Source of the DNA: Planctomycetota bacterium
Lineage (GTDB): Bacteria > Planctomycetota > Planctomycetia > Planctomycetales > Planctomycetaceae
DNA length: 64,000 nucleotides
Reading direction: 5' to 3'
Assembly (NCBI GenBank): GCA_023417655.1
Contig: JAEZFD010000007.1
Coordinates: 62,001 to 126,000 of the forward strand
Shown: piece by piece, positions 52,189-61,118 of the stretch
How the letters are laid out: every line of letters begins with the position of its first letter
Position numbering within the stretch: position 1 is the first letter of the stretch
The notes under the pieces: generated by a model
Databases searched by the model: none
Seen by the model: the letters and a program-made list of their open reading frames with translations, nothing else
Told to the model about the DNA's origin: nothing
Program-made: the position numbers and the translations under genes

Positions 52189-53175
52189 TTACTTGGCTGC
52201 AGTCGACGAAAACATCTTCACCGGCTTGCCGCCCTGACGATGGCTTTCGTTCGCGGCTTCCATGAAGCCGAGAATTTCCAGACTCTCCTGGGAAGAGACG
52301 GGAGGCTTTCCTGTCTTGAAGAATTCGACGATCTGCACCAGTAAAAGGTCGTAGTCAACTTTCACAGGTCCGCCGTAAATTGCTTTCGCTGTGAAGACTG
52401 TTGCTCCGAAGCCGCTTTTCCCGGTGCGAATTCCACGGAAAGTTCCGATTCGGCCATCTTTCCAGATGCCGGTGACGACATCTGTTCCTTCTGTGCGAAT
52501 ACAGCTGACGGATTCACAGCCTGGTCCCATCACTGCAAACAGCGTTTCGACGCCATGGATTCCATACCAGAACAAATCTGGATGTGACTCCTGTCGGGCA
52601 CAAGGACTATAGGCATCACAACCGACGACGCCACCCTGTTTTGTCCAGGCAGCAAGTTCGGTGCAATATCGCAGTGATGAGGAAGTGAAACAGGGAACGC
52701 CAGCCTTTGCTGCGTCCGCGAAGATCTCCTGTCCTTCAGCTACCGAAACCGCGAGCGGCTTATCAATGAAGAGCGGCTTCCTTCCGGCGATGACCGCCTT
52801 TGCCTGCTTCAGGTGGACGCGACCGTCGACGCTGTTGATGATGACCGCATCAACCAGCGGAAGCAGTTCTTCAATCGATCCGACAATCTTGACGCCGGAA
52901 TCAGCGATCGTTTTGGTATAGCCTTCGACCCGATCTGCACTGGTCGGAAGGTCAGGGCTACCGCCCGGGAATGCGACGACGACTCGCACGCCTCCCAGAC
53001 CGGGCTTGGATGGCTCTGCATTCAGCGACTTTGTGAATGCCGTGGCGTGGGAGCTGTCGAGACCGACCAGACCAATCTTGATCACAGCGTCGTCTCCCTG
53101 AGACACAGACACACTAAAGGTTGAGACCAGAGCCAGGGCCAGCAATGTGGCGAACGATCGTCGAGCAATTTGCAC
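52189..53175 (-). CDS. Exported Gfo/Idh/MocA-family oxidoreductase (short form)
   Basis: 328 residues from a GTG with GGAG six bases upstream; this start gives a clean signal peptide (MQIARRSFATLLALALVSTFS...). The Rossmann part KIGLVGLDSSHATAF lacks the usual second and third glycine order, FIDKPLAVSVAEG gives the Asp-Lys-Pro variant of EKP, and the C-terminal domain is shortened. It may be a divergent, perhaps non-catalytic family member. It is upstream of the Tat-exported relative. Confidence 0.85.
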   Translation of the reverse strand: MQIARRSFATLLALALVSTFSVSVSQGDDAVIKIGLVGLDSSHATAFTKSLNAEPSKPGLGGVRVVVAFPGGSPDLPTSADRVEGYTKTIADSGVKIVGSIEELLPLVDAVIINSVDGRVHLKQAKAVIAGRKPLFIDKPLAVSVAEGQEIFADAAKAGVPCFTSSSLRYCTELAAWTKQGGVVGCDAYSPCARQESHPDLFWYGIHGVETLFAVMGPGCESVSCIRTEGTDVVTGIWKDGRIGTFRGIRTGKSGFGATVFTAKAIYGGPVKVDYDLLLVQIVEFFKTGKPPVSSQESLEILGFMEAANESHRQGGKPVKMFSSTAAK

Positions 53176-53240
53176 GTGAGACTCCCGCGAGTTTAATCCG
53201 CGTGAAAAGTCGGATCCGGCCAACGCCCGCCGTCCATTAT

Positions 53241-53260
53241 GGAGCGGCAGGAAACGCTTC
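53241..53260. repeat. Hairpin GGAGCG-GCAGGAAA-CGCTTC
   Basis: Shares 17 identical bases with the hairpin at 28264-28283 and keeps the same loop, while an outer pair changes from T-A to G-C. It lies about 65 bases upstream of the exported oxidoreductase start. Confidence 0.4.
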
Positions 53261-53376
53261 GGACGCGACTGAGATATTTCGTGGTATCACCCACTTCTCC
53301 CGACGAGCGTAACAAAACGTCCCGTCGCATGCTACTAAATTCTCCCCACCTCACTGCCCGATCGTGACCGGGTCGA

Positions 53377-54630
53377 CTATGAGAGGACCTGCTGGCGTTG
53401 GGTTTCTGTCCCTTCGTAAACCGCTCGGAGAAGCCGCTCCATCTCTGCTGTCATGGGCTGTCCCCGACGGGGCATCGCGATTTTCGCAGTCGCGATCCCA
53501 CTCTCGCACCCATCTGGCAGTGCTTCGAGTCGGCCGTGCCAGACTCGGCTGAATGAGGGAACAAATTTAGGCAGCAGCTCTCCCCCGGGAAGGATCAGGC
53601 TCATCACGCCGATGGAAGATCCCGTGTTGAACAGGCTGCACAGCGCGGTTTTCGTGTGATCTCCGATGAATGTTCCGATCTTGTTCAACCCGGTGTCGAT
53701 CTTGGTGCCCTGAAGCGGGACACTGACGTTGGAGTAATCGTTCTTCAGATCGCTGTTGGTTGTCAGCGCCCCCAGATTGACCCAGGGGCACACATATGAA
53801 TGACCCAGAAATCCATCGTGATACTTGTTGGCGAACCCATGCAGAATCGATTCTTCGATTTCGCCTCCGACACGGCAGGTCGGACCGAAGGTGCAGCCTT
53901 CACGCACGTTGGCTCGGAACAATTGTGTTCCCGGTCCGATGTAGGCAGGCCCTTCAATTCGGGTGAAGGCCTGAATTCGCACGTCACGGTCAATCCAGAC
54001 CGGGCCTGATGTGGCGTCGATCACGACAAACGGGTCGATGCGGGCCGTGGCGTCGATATGGACCTGATCAGAAGGACCAATCAATGCGATTCGAGAGTCC
54101 GACGTTGTATATGTTGAGGGCTTCGCTCGCGCGGCAAAGTCGAGCGACAGCCATTTCCGGTTCTGTGAAATCAAATCCCATGGATAGTTCAGAACGGTGC
54201 CTGAAACCGACTGCTTCTTCTTTTGTTGCAGCGCCTGAGAGATCTGTTCGTCCGTCAGCTGCCCTGATTGGCGCGGTCGATCTTCGGGGTCAAGAACGAA
54301 AGCAGCCCAGGTCTCACCGATCCAACCGGCCATGCCTGGCTTGATCTTCTTCAGCTGAGCGGCTTCGAGCAGGCATCGCCCGTTGACGACGAGAGTCTGC
54401 CCTTCTTCCAGCCAATCCGGCTGATTCACGCGAGCCGCAGGGAACTCTGCCTGATATGCCTCGGCCAGAATCGGGCGAATGACGACCGCCCATTCTGATT
54501 TGCTGAATTGGGAGAGAATCCGCTCCCGACTCGAGTAGTGCCCGCAAAGCAGTTCGAAGATCGGGCGGAGCAACGCGAGCGGCTCGAACTGACTCGCGGT
54601 CTTGTCTTCGTAGAAAAGAATTCGACGCAT
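53377..54630 (-). CDS. GlmU-like protein: degenerate nucleotidyltransferase plus left-handed beta helix
   Basis: 417 residues. It opens with RRILFYEDKTASQFEPLALLRPIFELLCG, typical of the GlmU-like group in which the N-terminal nucleotidyltransferase domain lacks the usual Gly-rich LAAGxGTRM loop. The C-terminal half has hexapeptide repeats (VHIDATARIDPFVVID, YIGPGTQLFRANVREGC, GFLGHSYVCPWVNLGALT) forming a left-handed beta helix as in acyltransferases. Activity is unproven; sugar nucleotide formation or acyl transfer is likely. Start at ATG 54630 with GGGAG eight bases upstream. Divergent from the DegT aminotransferase. Confidence 0.85.
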   Translation of the reverse strand: MRRILFYEDKTASQFEPLALLRPIFELLCGHYSSRERILSQFSKSEWAVVIRPILAEAYQAEFPAARVNQPDWLEEGQTLVVNGRCLLEAAQLKKIKPGMAGWIGETWAAFVLDPEDRPRQSGQLTDEQISQALQQKKKQSVSGTVLNYPWDLISQNRKWLSLDFAARAKPSTYTTSDSRIALIGPSDQVHIDATARIDPFVVIDATSGPVWIDRDVRIQAFTRIEGPAYIGPGTQLFRANVREGCTFGPTCRVGGEIEESILHGFANKYHDGFLGHSYVCPWVNLGALTTNSDLKNDYSNVSVPLQGTKIDTGLNKIGTFIGDHTKTALCSLFNTGSSIGVMSLILPGGELLPKFVPSFSRVWHGRLEALPDGCESGIATAKIAMPRRGQPMTAEMERLLRAVYEGTETQRQQVLS

Positions 54631-55009
54631 GCCCTGACTCCCTGAGAGCAGTGGTTTTCTACCGAGAAGCCGCGGAGTGCGGAGTACGAACGCTGATCAT
54701 TCAAAGACGCTCCGATCTGATGGTCGCCGTCGATCGCCTCACCCAAACGCGAAGCAGCGGTGAGAAATGACACATTCAGGCGACTGTTCTCACCGGTTCC
54801 TGATCGTCAGGAGCTCTTATCGGTGAATTTTTGCATTGCGGCTGACTTTAATCGAAACGGAATGATCTTCACAGGCCATGGCTGCCGATCTTCAGCGTAG
54901 AGAACCACCATGTTAATCGTCATATCTTGACACGGTCGATGGTGCAGTCCTACTGTTCTCCCGCCCGAAAAATTTCAAGGGTTCCTGCCGGTAGCGAATG
55001 GAGTCGCTC
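54631..55009. other. Divergent intergenic region, no gene seen
   Basis: 379 bases between the GlmU-like and DegT genes, with promoters for both presumed. GGAG at 55000-55003 serves DegT. No repeat noticed. Confidence 0.4.
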
Positions 55010-56209
55010 ATGTCGCAAATTCTTTCCCTGTCACGTTCTCCAGATCCCGCTCCCGTTCCGTTGATCGATCTCGTCGCGCAGTATCAGACGATCAAAGAGG
55101 AAATTCAGACTGCCGTCAATCGAGTATTCGAGCGACAGTCCTTCGTGCTGGGGGAAGAGGTCGACAATTTTGAATCAGACATCGCAGAATACTGCGACGC
55201 GCGTCATGCAATTGGCTGTGCTTCCGGCACCGACGCCCTGGTTCTGGCTCTGATGGCACTGGGAATTGGTCCCGGCGATGAAGTCATCACGTCACCATAC
55301 AGCTTCTTTGCAACGGCGAGCTGCATTGTTCGACTTGGGGCCCGCCCGGTTTTCGTCGACATCGACCCAGAGACATACAACCTCGATCCAGAGGCTGTTG
55401 AAGCGGCTGTCACCCGACGGACACGAGCCATCATTCCGGTTCATCTGTACGGACAATGTGCCGACATGGACCCCATCTGGCGCACCGCCGTCAAACATCA
55501 CCTTCCGGTCATCGAAGATGCCTGCCAGGCGATCGGCTCGACCTACCATGGACGCAAAGCCGGCGTGTTGGGAACCATGGGCTGTTTCAGCTTCTTCCCG
55601 ACCAAGAACCTCGGCGGTGCTGGGGACGGCGGATTGATCACCACCGATGATCGCGACCTGGCTGCACGCCTGAAACGCCTTCGGGTGCATGGCGACTTCG
55701 GCGGCTATAACCACATTGAAGTCGGTCTGAACAGCCGCCTCGATGCTCTGCAGGCAGCCGTTCTGTCGGTCAAATTACGTCATCTGGAAACATGGTCGGA
55801 AGCGCGTCGCCTGAATGCTTCGCGTTACCGTGAGATGATGCACGCGGAGGGAATTGATCAGCTGATTTCGCTGCCATCTGAATCTCCCGAAGTCCACCAC
55901 ATCTACAATCAGTTTGTCGTCCGGGTTCACGGAGGCAAGCGTGATGAAGTCATGGCCGGCCTGAAGAAACAAGGCATCGGTTGTGCGATTTACTACCCAC
56001 GTCCACTGCACCTGCAGGAATGTTTCTCTTCTCTGCAGTATCGTGCGGGGCAACTGCCGGAAGCCGAGCGGGCGGCCAACGAAACGATCGCCTTGCCGAT
56101 CTTCGCTGAGCTTGGTCTGGAGCGGCAGGAACGCGTCGTCGCGACATTGAAGAAGGTTCTCGCCGATGTCGGAATCCGCCACGCTCAGCCAATGCGTCGC
56201 GCAGCGTAA
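55010..56209 (+). CDS. DegT/DnrJ/EryC1/StrS-family sugar aminotransferase
   Basis: 399 residues, the family size. PLP-dependent transfer of an amino group to a keto-sugar nucleotide is expected. The PLP lysine is K199 in SFFPTKNLGGAGDGG; CASGTDALVLALMALGIG and VIEDACQAIGS are further cofactor motifs. The ATG at 55010 has GGAG six bases upstream; an ATG four codons earlier lacks one. Being divergent from a GlmU-like gene fits surface-sugar synthesis, although the rest of such a pathway is not here. Confidence 0.94.
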   Translation: MSQILSLSRSPDPAPVPLIDLVAQYQTIKEEIQTAVNRVFERQSFVLGEEVDNFESDIAEYCDARHAIGCASGTDALVLALMALGIGPGDEVITSPYSFFATASCIVRLGARPVFVDIDPETYNLDPEAVEAAVTRRTRAIIPVHLYGQCADMDPIWRTAVKHHLPVIEDACQAIGSTYHGRKAGVLGTMGCFSFFPTKNLGGAGDGGLITTDDRDLAARLKRLRVHGDFGGYNHIEVGLNSRLDALQAAVLSVKLRHLETWSEARRLNASRYREMMHAEGIDQLISLPSESPEVHHIYNQFVVRVHGGKRDEVMAGLKKQGIGCAIYYPRPLHLQECFSSLQYRAGQLPEAERAANETIALPIFAELGLERQERVVATLKKVLADVGIRHAQPMRRAA

Positions 56210-56256
56210 TCGGTCCTCTATTGCAGAGGACAGACTGTCTAACCTGCGATGCTGAA

Positions 56257-56303
56257 AACAAAGATCCCGGTTTCTCACATCGAGAGACCGGGATCTTTTT
56301 GTT
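56257..56303. terminator. Bidirectional terminator between DegT and flotillin genes
   Basis: AAGATCCCGGT-TCTC pairs with GAGA-ACCGGGATCTT, an A run on the left and TTTTTGTTG on the right. Confidence 0.92.
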
Positions 56304-56347
56304 GATGTTACAGTCGAAGAGATCAGCGTCCCATTAGATCAGCGGGC

Positions 56348-58120
56348 CTATCTGTCGTCAGATGTAAGGTCTGCCGCTGTGGAGGCGTGTGGTTTACCAT
56401 TTGTCTTCTGCTCAATGTGTTCCGGGTGATCTGGATCAGTGAAGCGGATCAGCGCCTCGGGCAGTTCGACACCGCCAATGTCCTTCATCACCTGCATCAT
56501 CGGTGGAAGCGTCTTGGCCATCCCGCGAATGAAGTCGGCCGTGTTCGAGCGACCGTTCTCGCCTCCATTTTCCCAGACAACGATCTTGTCGAACTTGATG
56601 TTCGAGATCGCCTTGGCAGACGCCTCAGCCAGGTTGTCGAGATGCTCCAGCATCATCATCTGGAAGGCCGCATTGGAACTTCCACAGGCACTGACGATCT
56701 GCTTGAGACCCTCCCCTTTCTTCGCGAGAATCTCATACTGACCTCTGGCCTCGGCTTCGAGTCGGGCATAGATGGCGTCGGCTTCAGCTTTCGCATTGAT
56801 GCGAATTCGTTCCGCCTCTGCTTCCGCGTCGACCATGATCTTTGATTTCTGTGCTTTGGCCGGAGCTTCCAGCTTGGCACGCTGCTCGGCTTCAACTCGC
56901 TCTGCTTCTGCAAGTGCGGCCTTGGCCAATGCCCGGTTCTGGATCTCCTGCACCGCGGCTTCCGCTTCGCGCTTCCGGGCTTCACTCAGCTGATATGCTT
57001 CCGCACGACGGACACCGAGTTCTGCCTGCGAGGCCACGATCTTGGCCTGAGCTGCATTCTCCCCTTCGACGGCAGAGGCTTCCGCGTCGGCGATCTTGAT
57101 ACGCTTCTGCTGTTCGGCTTCTTTCTCGCCGACCATCGCGAGCGCATCGGCTTCGGCGACTTTCACTCGCTTGGTGCGATCTGCATCCTTTTCTCCTGCG
57201 ACTGCAGCCGCGTCGGCTTCAGCGATCTTGATTCGCTTTGTTCGCTCCGCATCCTTGACGAGAGATTCACGTTCGAAGGCGGCGCGTTCTTCTCCGTAGA
57301 CGCGTTCTTTCTCCAGCTCAGCGAGTCGCACGGTCTCATCCCGTTCGGCTTCCCGGGTTCCGATCGAACGATCACGGGTGGCACTCGCGACCTGAATCGC
57401 TTTATCTCGATCTGCAGAAGCGACGCGGATCTCCCCCATACGGACGTTATCAGCAACATCCCCTCGGGCTTTCTGAATCGCTTCCGATGCGGCTTTCTGT
57501 CCGATCGCGTCGATGTATCCGGACTCGTCCGTGATGTCTGTGATGTTCACGTTGATCAGCTGGAGCCCGATCTTGTTCAGCTCGGATTCCAAGTGCTCCT
57601 GAATCTGATGCAGGAACTTGTCACGGTCACGGTTGATCTCTTCGATTCCCATTCCGGCGATGACCTGACGCAGGATACCGAAGATGATTTCTTCCGCTTG
57701 TTTGCGAATCTTGTCGACCGACAGCCCCAGCAACCGGATGGCAGCCTGCTGCATGACCGCCGGTTCAGTGCTGATGGCGACGGTGAACACACTGGGGACG
57801 TTCACCCGAATGTTCTCGACAGACAGAGCCCCACGGAGAGGGATCTCGATTTGAATGGGCTCAAGGCTCAGATAGTCATAGTCCTGAATGAGCGGCACAA
57901 CGAACGCGGCACCCCCGTGAATTGTGGTCGCGGCTTTGCCTTTCCCGGTGCGTCCATAGATCACCAGTACGCGGTTACTGGGACAGCGTTTATATTGCCG
58001 GGCCAGCATCAGCACGAATGTGAATGCACTCACTGCCAGGACCACCACGATCATGGCGCTCCAGAATTCAGGACGCTGGATCAGCGTCTCAAGATTGGTT
58101 TGGGCGAGGAGAACCTGCAT
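56348..58120 (-). CDS. Flotillin-family SPFH membrane-microdomain protein
   Basis: 590 residues. A membrane segment at 20-40 is followed by the SPFH domain (VLVIYGRTGKGKAATTIHGG at 51-70, then VPLIQDYDYLSLEPIQIEIP). A long Glu/Ala-rich coiled coil covers about 215-470. Inside it a 22-residue unit repeats three times without gaps (292-313, 314-335, 336-357; pattern KRxKxAEADAxAxxGEK). Flotillins organise ordered membrane regions. Start ATG has AGGA eight bases upstream. The NfeD-like gene lies 304 bases upstream on the same strand, the usual partner arrangement. Confidence 0.94.
   Translation of the reverse strand: MQVLLAQTNLETLIQRPEFWSAMIVVVLAVSAFTFVLMLARQYKRCPSNRVLVIYGRTGKGKAATTIHGGAAFVVPLIQDYDYLSLEPIQIEIPLRGALSVENIRVNVPSVFTVAISTEPAVMQQAAIRLLGLSVDKIRKQAEEIIFGILRQVIAGMGIEEINRDRDKFLHQIQEHLESELNKIGLQLINVNITDITDESGYIDAIGQKAASEAIQKARGDVADNVRMGEIRVASADRDKAIQVASATRDRSIGTREAERDETVRLAELEKERVYGEERAAFERESLVKDAERTKRIKIAEADAAAVAGEKDADRTKRVKVAEADALAMVGEKEAEQQKRIKIADAEASAVEGENAAQAKIVASQAELGVRRAEAYQLSEARKREAEAAVQEIQNRALAKAALAEAERVEAEQRAKLEAPAKAQKSKIMVDAEAEAERIRINAKAEADAIYARLEAEARGQYEILAKKGEGLKQIVSACGSSNAAFQMMMLEHLDNLAEASAKAISNIKFDKIVVWENGGENGRSNTADFIRGMAKTLPPMMQVMKDIGGVELPEALIRFTDPDHPEHIEQKTNGKPHASTAADLTSDDR
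57050..57247 (-). repeat. Coding tandem repeat, 3 x 66 bases, in the flotillin gene
   Basis: Encodes residues 292-357 as three 22-residue units with the pattern KRxKxAEADAxAxxGEK. The protein repeat is clear; the DNA copies have diverged. Confidence 0.7.
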
Positions 58121-58424
58121 CGGAGCGATCCTATTTCAGGAGGTCAATAACGTGAACGGCGCGGACCGTTCTGTACTATGGCTGCGCAATTGAACACATT
58201 CTGGTAATCCGATTCGTTTCCAGCGTCGGACCATCCGACAGTCTCGGTCTGGAGGCCGGAAAAGCCGTCTGGTCCGGTTGTAGTGAAGCAGTAGAGGCGT
58301 TTTGTCTGACCCCAGCCCCGAGCCCATCTCACAACTCTCGCCCTGCACTCGAAGGAAGGTTGAACTCAGAGCGGTGCGGAGGTCCCGTGACAGTGCCTCG
58401 ACAGGCGGTCGGACGTTCTTTCAG
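58121..58424. other. Intergenic region between NfeD-like and flotillin genes
   Basis: 304 bases; the flotillin ribosome site AGGA lies next to its start. No terminator with a T run seen, so read-through from the NfeD-like gene is possible. Confidence 0.4.
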
Positions 58425-59024
58425 TCAGGCGTGAATCGGTTCGATCTCGACGACGTTGCTGGAGACCAGCCCACTGATCCGGACCTTTGTTCCTTTCGGA
58501 ATCGCATTGGTCCCGGGGGCCACGGCTGTCACCTCTTCAAGGCGTCCCTGAATTTCCAGTTGGACCTTTCCGACGCGCCGTTCGCCTTCCGGAATTGCGA
58601 GACTGACAGTCGCATGGTGACCGACCGCATGTTGAATCTGCAGTGTGCTGTTCTGCCCGAGTTGATGGAACGATTGCATCAGCCAATGGACACCGAACAG
58701 TGCAATCGCTCCACTGGGGATTGCGAACAGGAGTTGCTGCGCAGGATCCCATCCCGAACGATTGGCTACCATCCCCGCCAGCCCGAAGAAGGTAAATGCT
58801 GCCACCAGCGTGCGCATCGAGATGACGCCAAATAGCCACGTGACATAATGATTGCCTGAACCATCGTGGGCATCGGACGACGCATGCCCCTGCCCGAACC
58901 CCGAGTGATCGGAGTCAACATCCACGGTGTGTCCCGCATCGCCAAGCCCCAACAGCGACAGGACAAACTGACAGAGAATGAAAGTCCCGCCGAACAGGGC
59001 ACAGATGAGAAACAACGTTTCCAT
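58425..59024 (-). CDS. NfeD-like membrane protein (YqiJ type)
   Basis: 199 residues. A helix at the N-terminus (LFLICALFGGTFILCQFVLS), a His/Asp/Gly-rich loop, two more helices near 60-115, and a C-terminal OB-fold (about 130-199: HHATVSLAIPEGERRVGKV, GRLEEVTAVAP, IPKGTKVRISGL). This matches the flotillin-associated NfeD1b/YqiJ group, which is believed to act with flotillin in membrane organisation. The flotillin gene follows. No strong ribosome site before the ATG. Confidence 0.87.
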   Translation of the reverse strand: METLFLICALFGGTFILCQFVLSLLGLGDAGHTVDVDSDHSGFGQGHASSDAHDGSGNHYVTWLFGVISMRTLVAAFTFFGLAGMVANRSGWDPAQQLLFAIPSGAIALFGVHWLMQSFHQLGQNSTLQIQHAVGHHATVSLAIPEGERRVGKVQLEIQGRLEEVTAVAPGTNAIPKGTKVRISGLVSSNVVEIEPIHA

Positions 59025-59493
59025 AATCTTGGCTCCAGATGCGGGTGGTGAAGTCTCAACTCGGCGGCATCATCAGAATGCTGATGACTGCAATCTCACG
59101 GCATACAGATCTCTCTGACAAGGCTTTACAACAGGTTGATTTAAACCCTGTTCGTCGATGTCAGCCGTCTTTGATTTCCCGGAGCGTGCTCCTCGCGGAT
59201 CACGCTGACAAATTAGATCAAAGACCACCTCGATCGTTTCGTTGGAAAGTCTTCCTCTGCGCTGAGAACGAAGAAGTTTTCGGTGCGGTTCATCAATCTT
59301 GTCTGAATTCGATGGAATTCACAAACCGCAGGGTGAATTGAAGTCGTTTCATTCGCTTGCGATTGGATCGCCAGCGCGGGGGGACTCATGGAGTACATGA
59401 GCTGGGAGCCGAGACGACCTTGTCAAACGAAAAGAGGCCGCGTGACATGCACGCGGCCCCGGCGAACTTCAAATTGTTCAGCGTCCAGGCAGG
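59025..59493. other. Intergenic region with the carbonic anhydrase terminator
   Basis: 469 bases. The terminator at 59427-59460 belongs to the carbonic anhydrase gene; the rest must hold the promoter of the NfeD-like gene. No gene seen. Confidence 0.45.
59427..59460 (-). terminator. Terminator of the carbonic anhydrase gene
   Basis: GGCCGCGTG (59436-59444), ACATG loop, CACGCGGCC (59450-59458); read on the reverse strand it is followed by TCTTTTCG. Confidence 0.9.
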
Positions 59494-60165
59494 TTAGATT
59501 GCCATCAACTCGCGAACGCGGTCATCAGGTGGCAGGTTGATCGAAGCGCCGTCCAGTGGGGCAAACTGACCGGTCTTTGGCGAATAGCTGAAGACCTTGC
59601 CGGTATGGAGTTGATAGACCCAGCCGTGCAGATTGATGTCCTGGCGGGCAATCGCTGCTGCGACAGAAGGATGAGTCCGCAGGTTCTCCAATTGCACCAG
59701 CACGTTCTCTTCGACTGCCAGTGTCAGCCGTGCGGAAGGATCGGTGATTTCCTTGTAGTTCTCGTCGATGATCCGACGGGTTGCCTCAGCATGCTGAAGG
59801 TATGACTTCACCGCCGGCAAACGATCGAGTTCTTTGCCGTCGAGAATAGCGCCCATGGCTCCGCACTGAGAGTGGCCGCAGACAATGATGTCTTTGACCT
59901 TCAGCACCGAGACGGCGTATTCAATGGTCGCTGCCTCGCCGCCATGAACGGCTCCATAAGGGGGGACGATATTGCCCGCGACACGAAGAATGAATAACTC
60001 GCCGGGCTTTGTCTGAGTCAGCAGATTCGGACTGATTCGTGAGTCGGAACAGGTGATAAACAGAGCCAGGGGTTGTTGACCGTCAGCCAGCCGTTCGAAG
60101 AACTTCTGCTGAGTGGCGAAGACGTTTTCCTGAAACTGATGGATTCCGTGCAGTAACTGTTGCAT
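59494..60165 (-). CDS. Beta-class carbonic anhydrase
   Basis: 223 residues. Interconverts CO2 and bicarbonate in the cytoplasm. The zinc ligands are C39 (TCSDSRISP, with the Asp41-Arg43 dyad), H98 and C101 (VCGHSQCGAM). Length and the FILRVAGNIVPPYG motif are typical of the plant-like branch. The ATG follows GGAGA. It is a single-gene unit with its own terminator. Upstream lies an unusually long stretch without a gene. Confidence 0.96.
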   Translation of the reverse strand: MQQLLHGIHQFQENVFATQQKFFERLADGQQPLALFITCSDSRISPNLLTQTKPGELFILRVAGNIVPPYGAVHGGEAATIEYAVSVLKVKDIIVCGHSQCGAMGAILDGKELDRLPAVKSYLQHAEATRRIIDENYKEITDPSARLTLAVEENVLVQLENLRTHPSVAAAIARQDINLHGWVYQLHTGKVFSYSPKTGQFAPLDGASINLPPDDRVRELMAI

Positions 60166-61118
60166 CGCTCTCTCCTACCTGATTTCCCACCGAATACGAA
60201 AATGGAACGGGGGCGTCAGGGTTGAATCGAAAACTATGGGCGTACAGATTCGTCTGAGTAAAGAACAGACGACGTGATTGACTCGACAGCGGAACCGGGA
60301 AGTCGTCGCCGGGATCGATAAAGTCCTTGATCCCGTGGGTCTTCTGATGTCCGCATCTTATGACTTTGTTCTTTCAGAGCGCAAGGAACTTGACCTTGAG
60401 ATCTGCTTTGAATCTGTCTCTGAGTGACCATCTGGGGCATTCCCCGATCTACGCAAGGAGATCTTGGACCGGGATGGCAGCACTCATCGTCGAGATCTTT
60501 ACACCACTAAAGGAGCAAGCAACCCGCTCTTCCAGCGATGTCCTGATTCTGAATGACCGGACCAGAAATCGGAAACCTGTCTGGCGCCTCCACTGACTCG
60601 ACCTGCATGCTGATGCCGGAGTTGAGTGCAGCGGAATGGGCGAGAACGTGACCCGATGCCATCGGCCCGTCGAGAGGTCCAAAGCGACTCGTGCTCGGCT
60701 TTGGAAATGATTTCGCAGCTGAAATCAGAGAAAAAACCCGTGAGTACGCGGGGATTCGGAAGAATGAGGGCGGCGGCCATCAAAATGGCACACATCGCCC
60801 ATCGAGTCCATTTGTCCCGCACGCTGGACCTCACTCTGAAACCTTTCCCATGAGAAACTTATTGTTAGAAAGTCGTAAGTTTCGGCTTGCATCCTATCGA
60901 CCACCGATCCAGCCGCCAAGACGTGAATTCCGAATTTTCTCAAAGGGTCAGAAGTAATTCAGAAAGAGGTCTGCCTTGAGATTCCGGTCAAAGGGGATGC
61001 GTCGCGTGCGATCTGTAAATGAAAACAGCCCTGTCGGTTTCCCGCAGGGCTGGCGTGGATTGGGTTGTCATTCACTTGATTGAACGGCTTCCTTGCGAGG
61101 ATTTCTTGTCACCGAACG
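60166..61118. other. About 950 bases without a supported gene
   Basis: The carbonic anhydrase promoter must lie at its left end and a terminator sits at its right end (61020-61053). Reverse-strand frames near 60.5-60.8 kb contain signal-peptide-like and protein-like stretches in different frames, none with a good start signal. This could be a decayed gene. Otherwise nothing. Confidence 0.4.
61020..61053 (-). terminator. Terminator of the Asn/Pro/Gln-rich protein gene
   Basis: CAGCCCTG (61026-61033) pairs with CAGGGCTG (61045-61052); inner CGG-GAAA-CCG caps the stem with a stable GAAA loop; on the reverse strand TTTTC follows. Confidence 0.82.

Noticed and set aside
60499..60834. 111-codon reverse frame with a signal-like start
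   Set aside because: After the first 30 residues it becomes Arg/Ser/His-rich like a wrong-frame translation. Recorded as a possible decayed gene instead.
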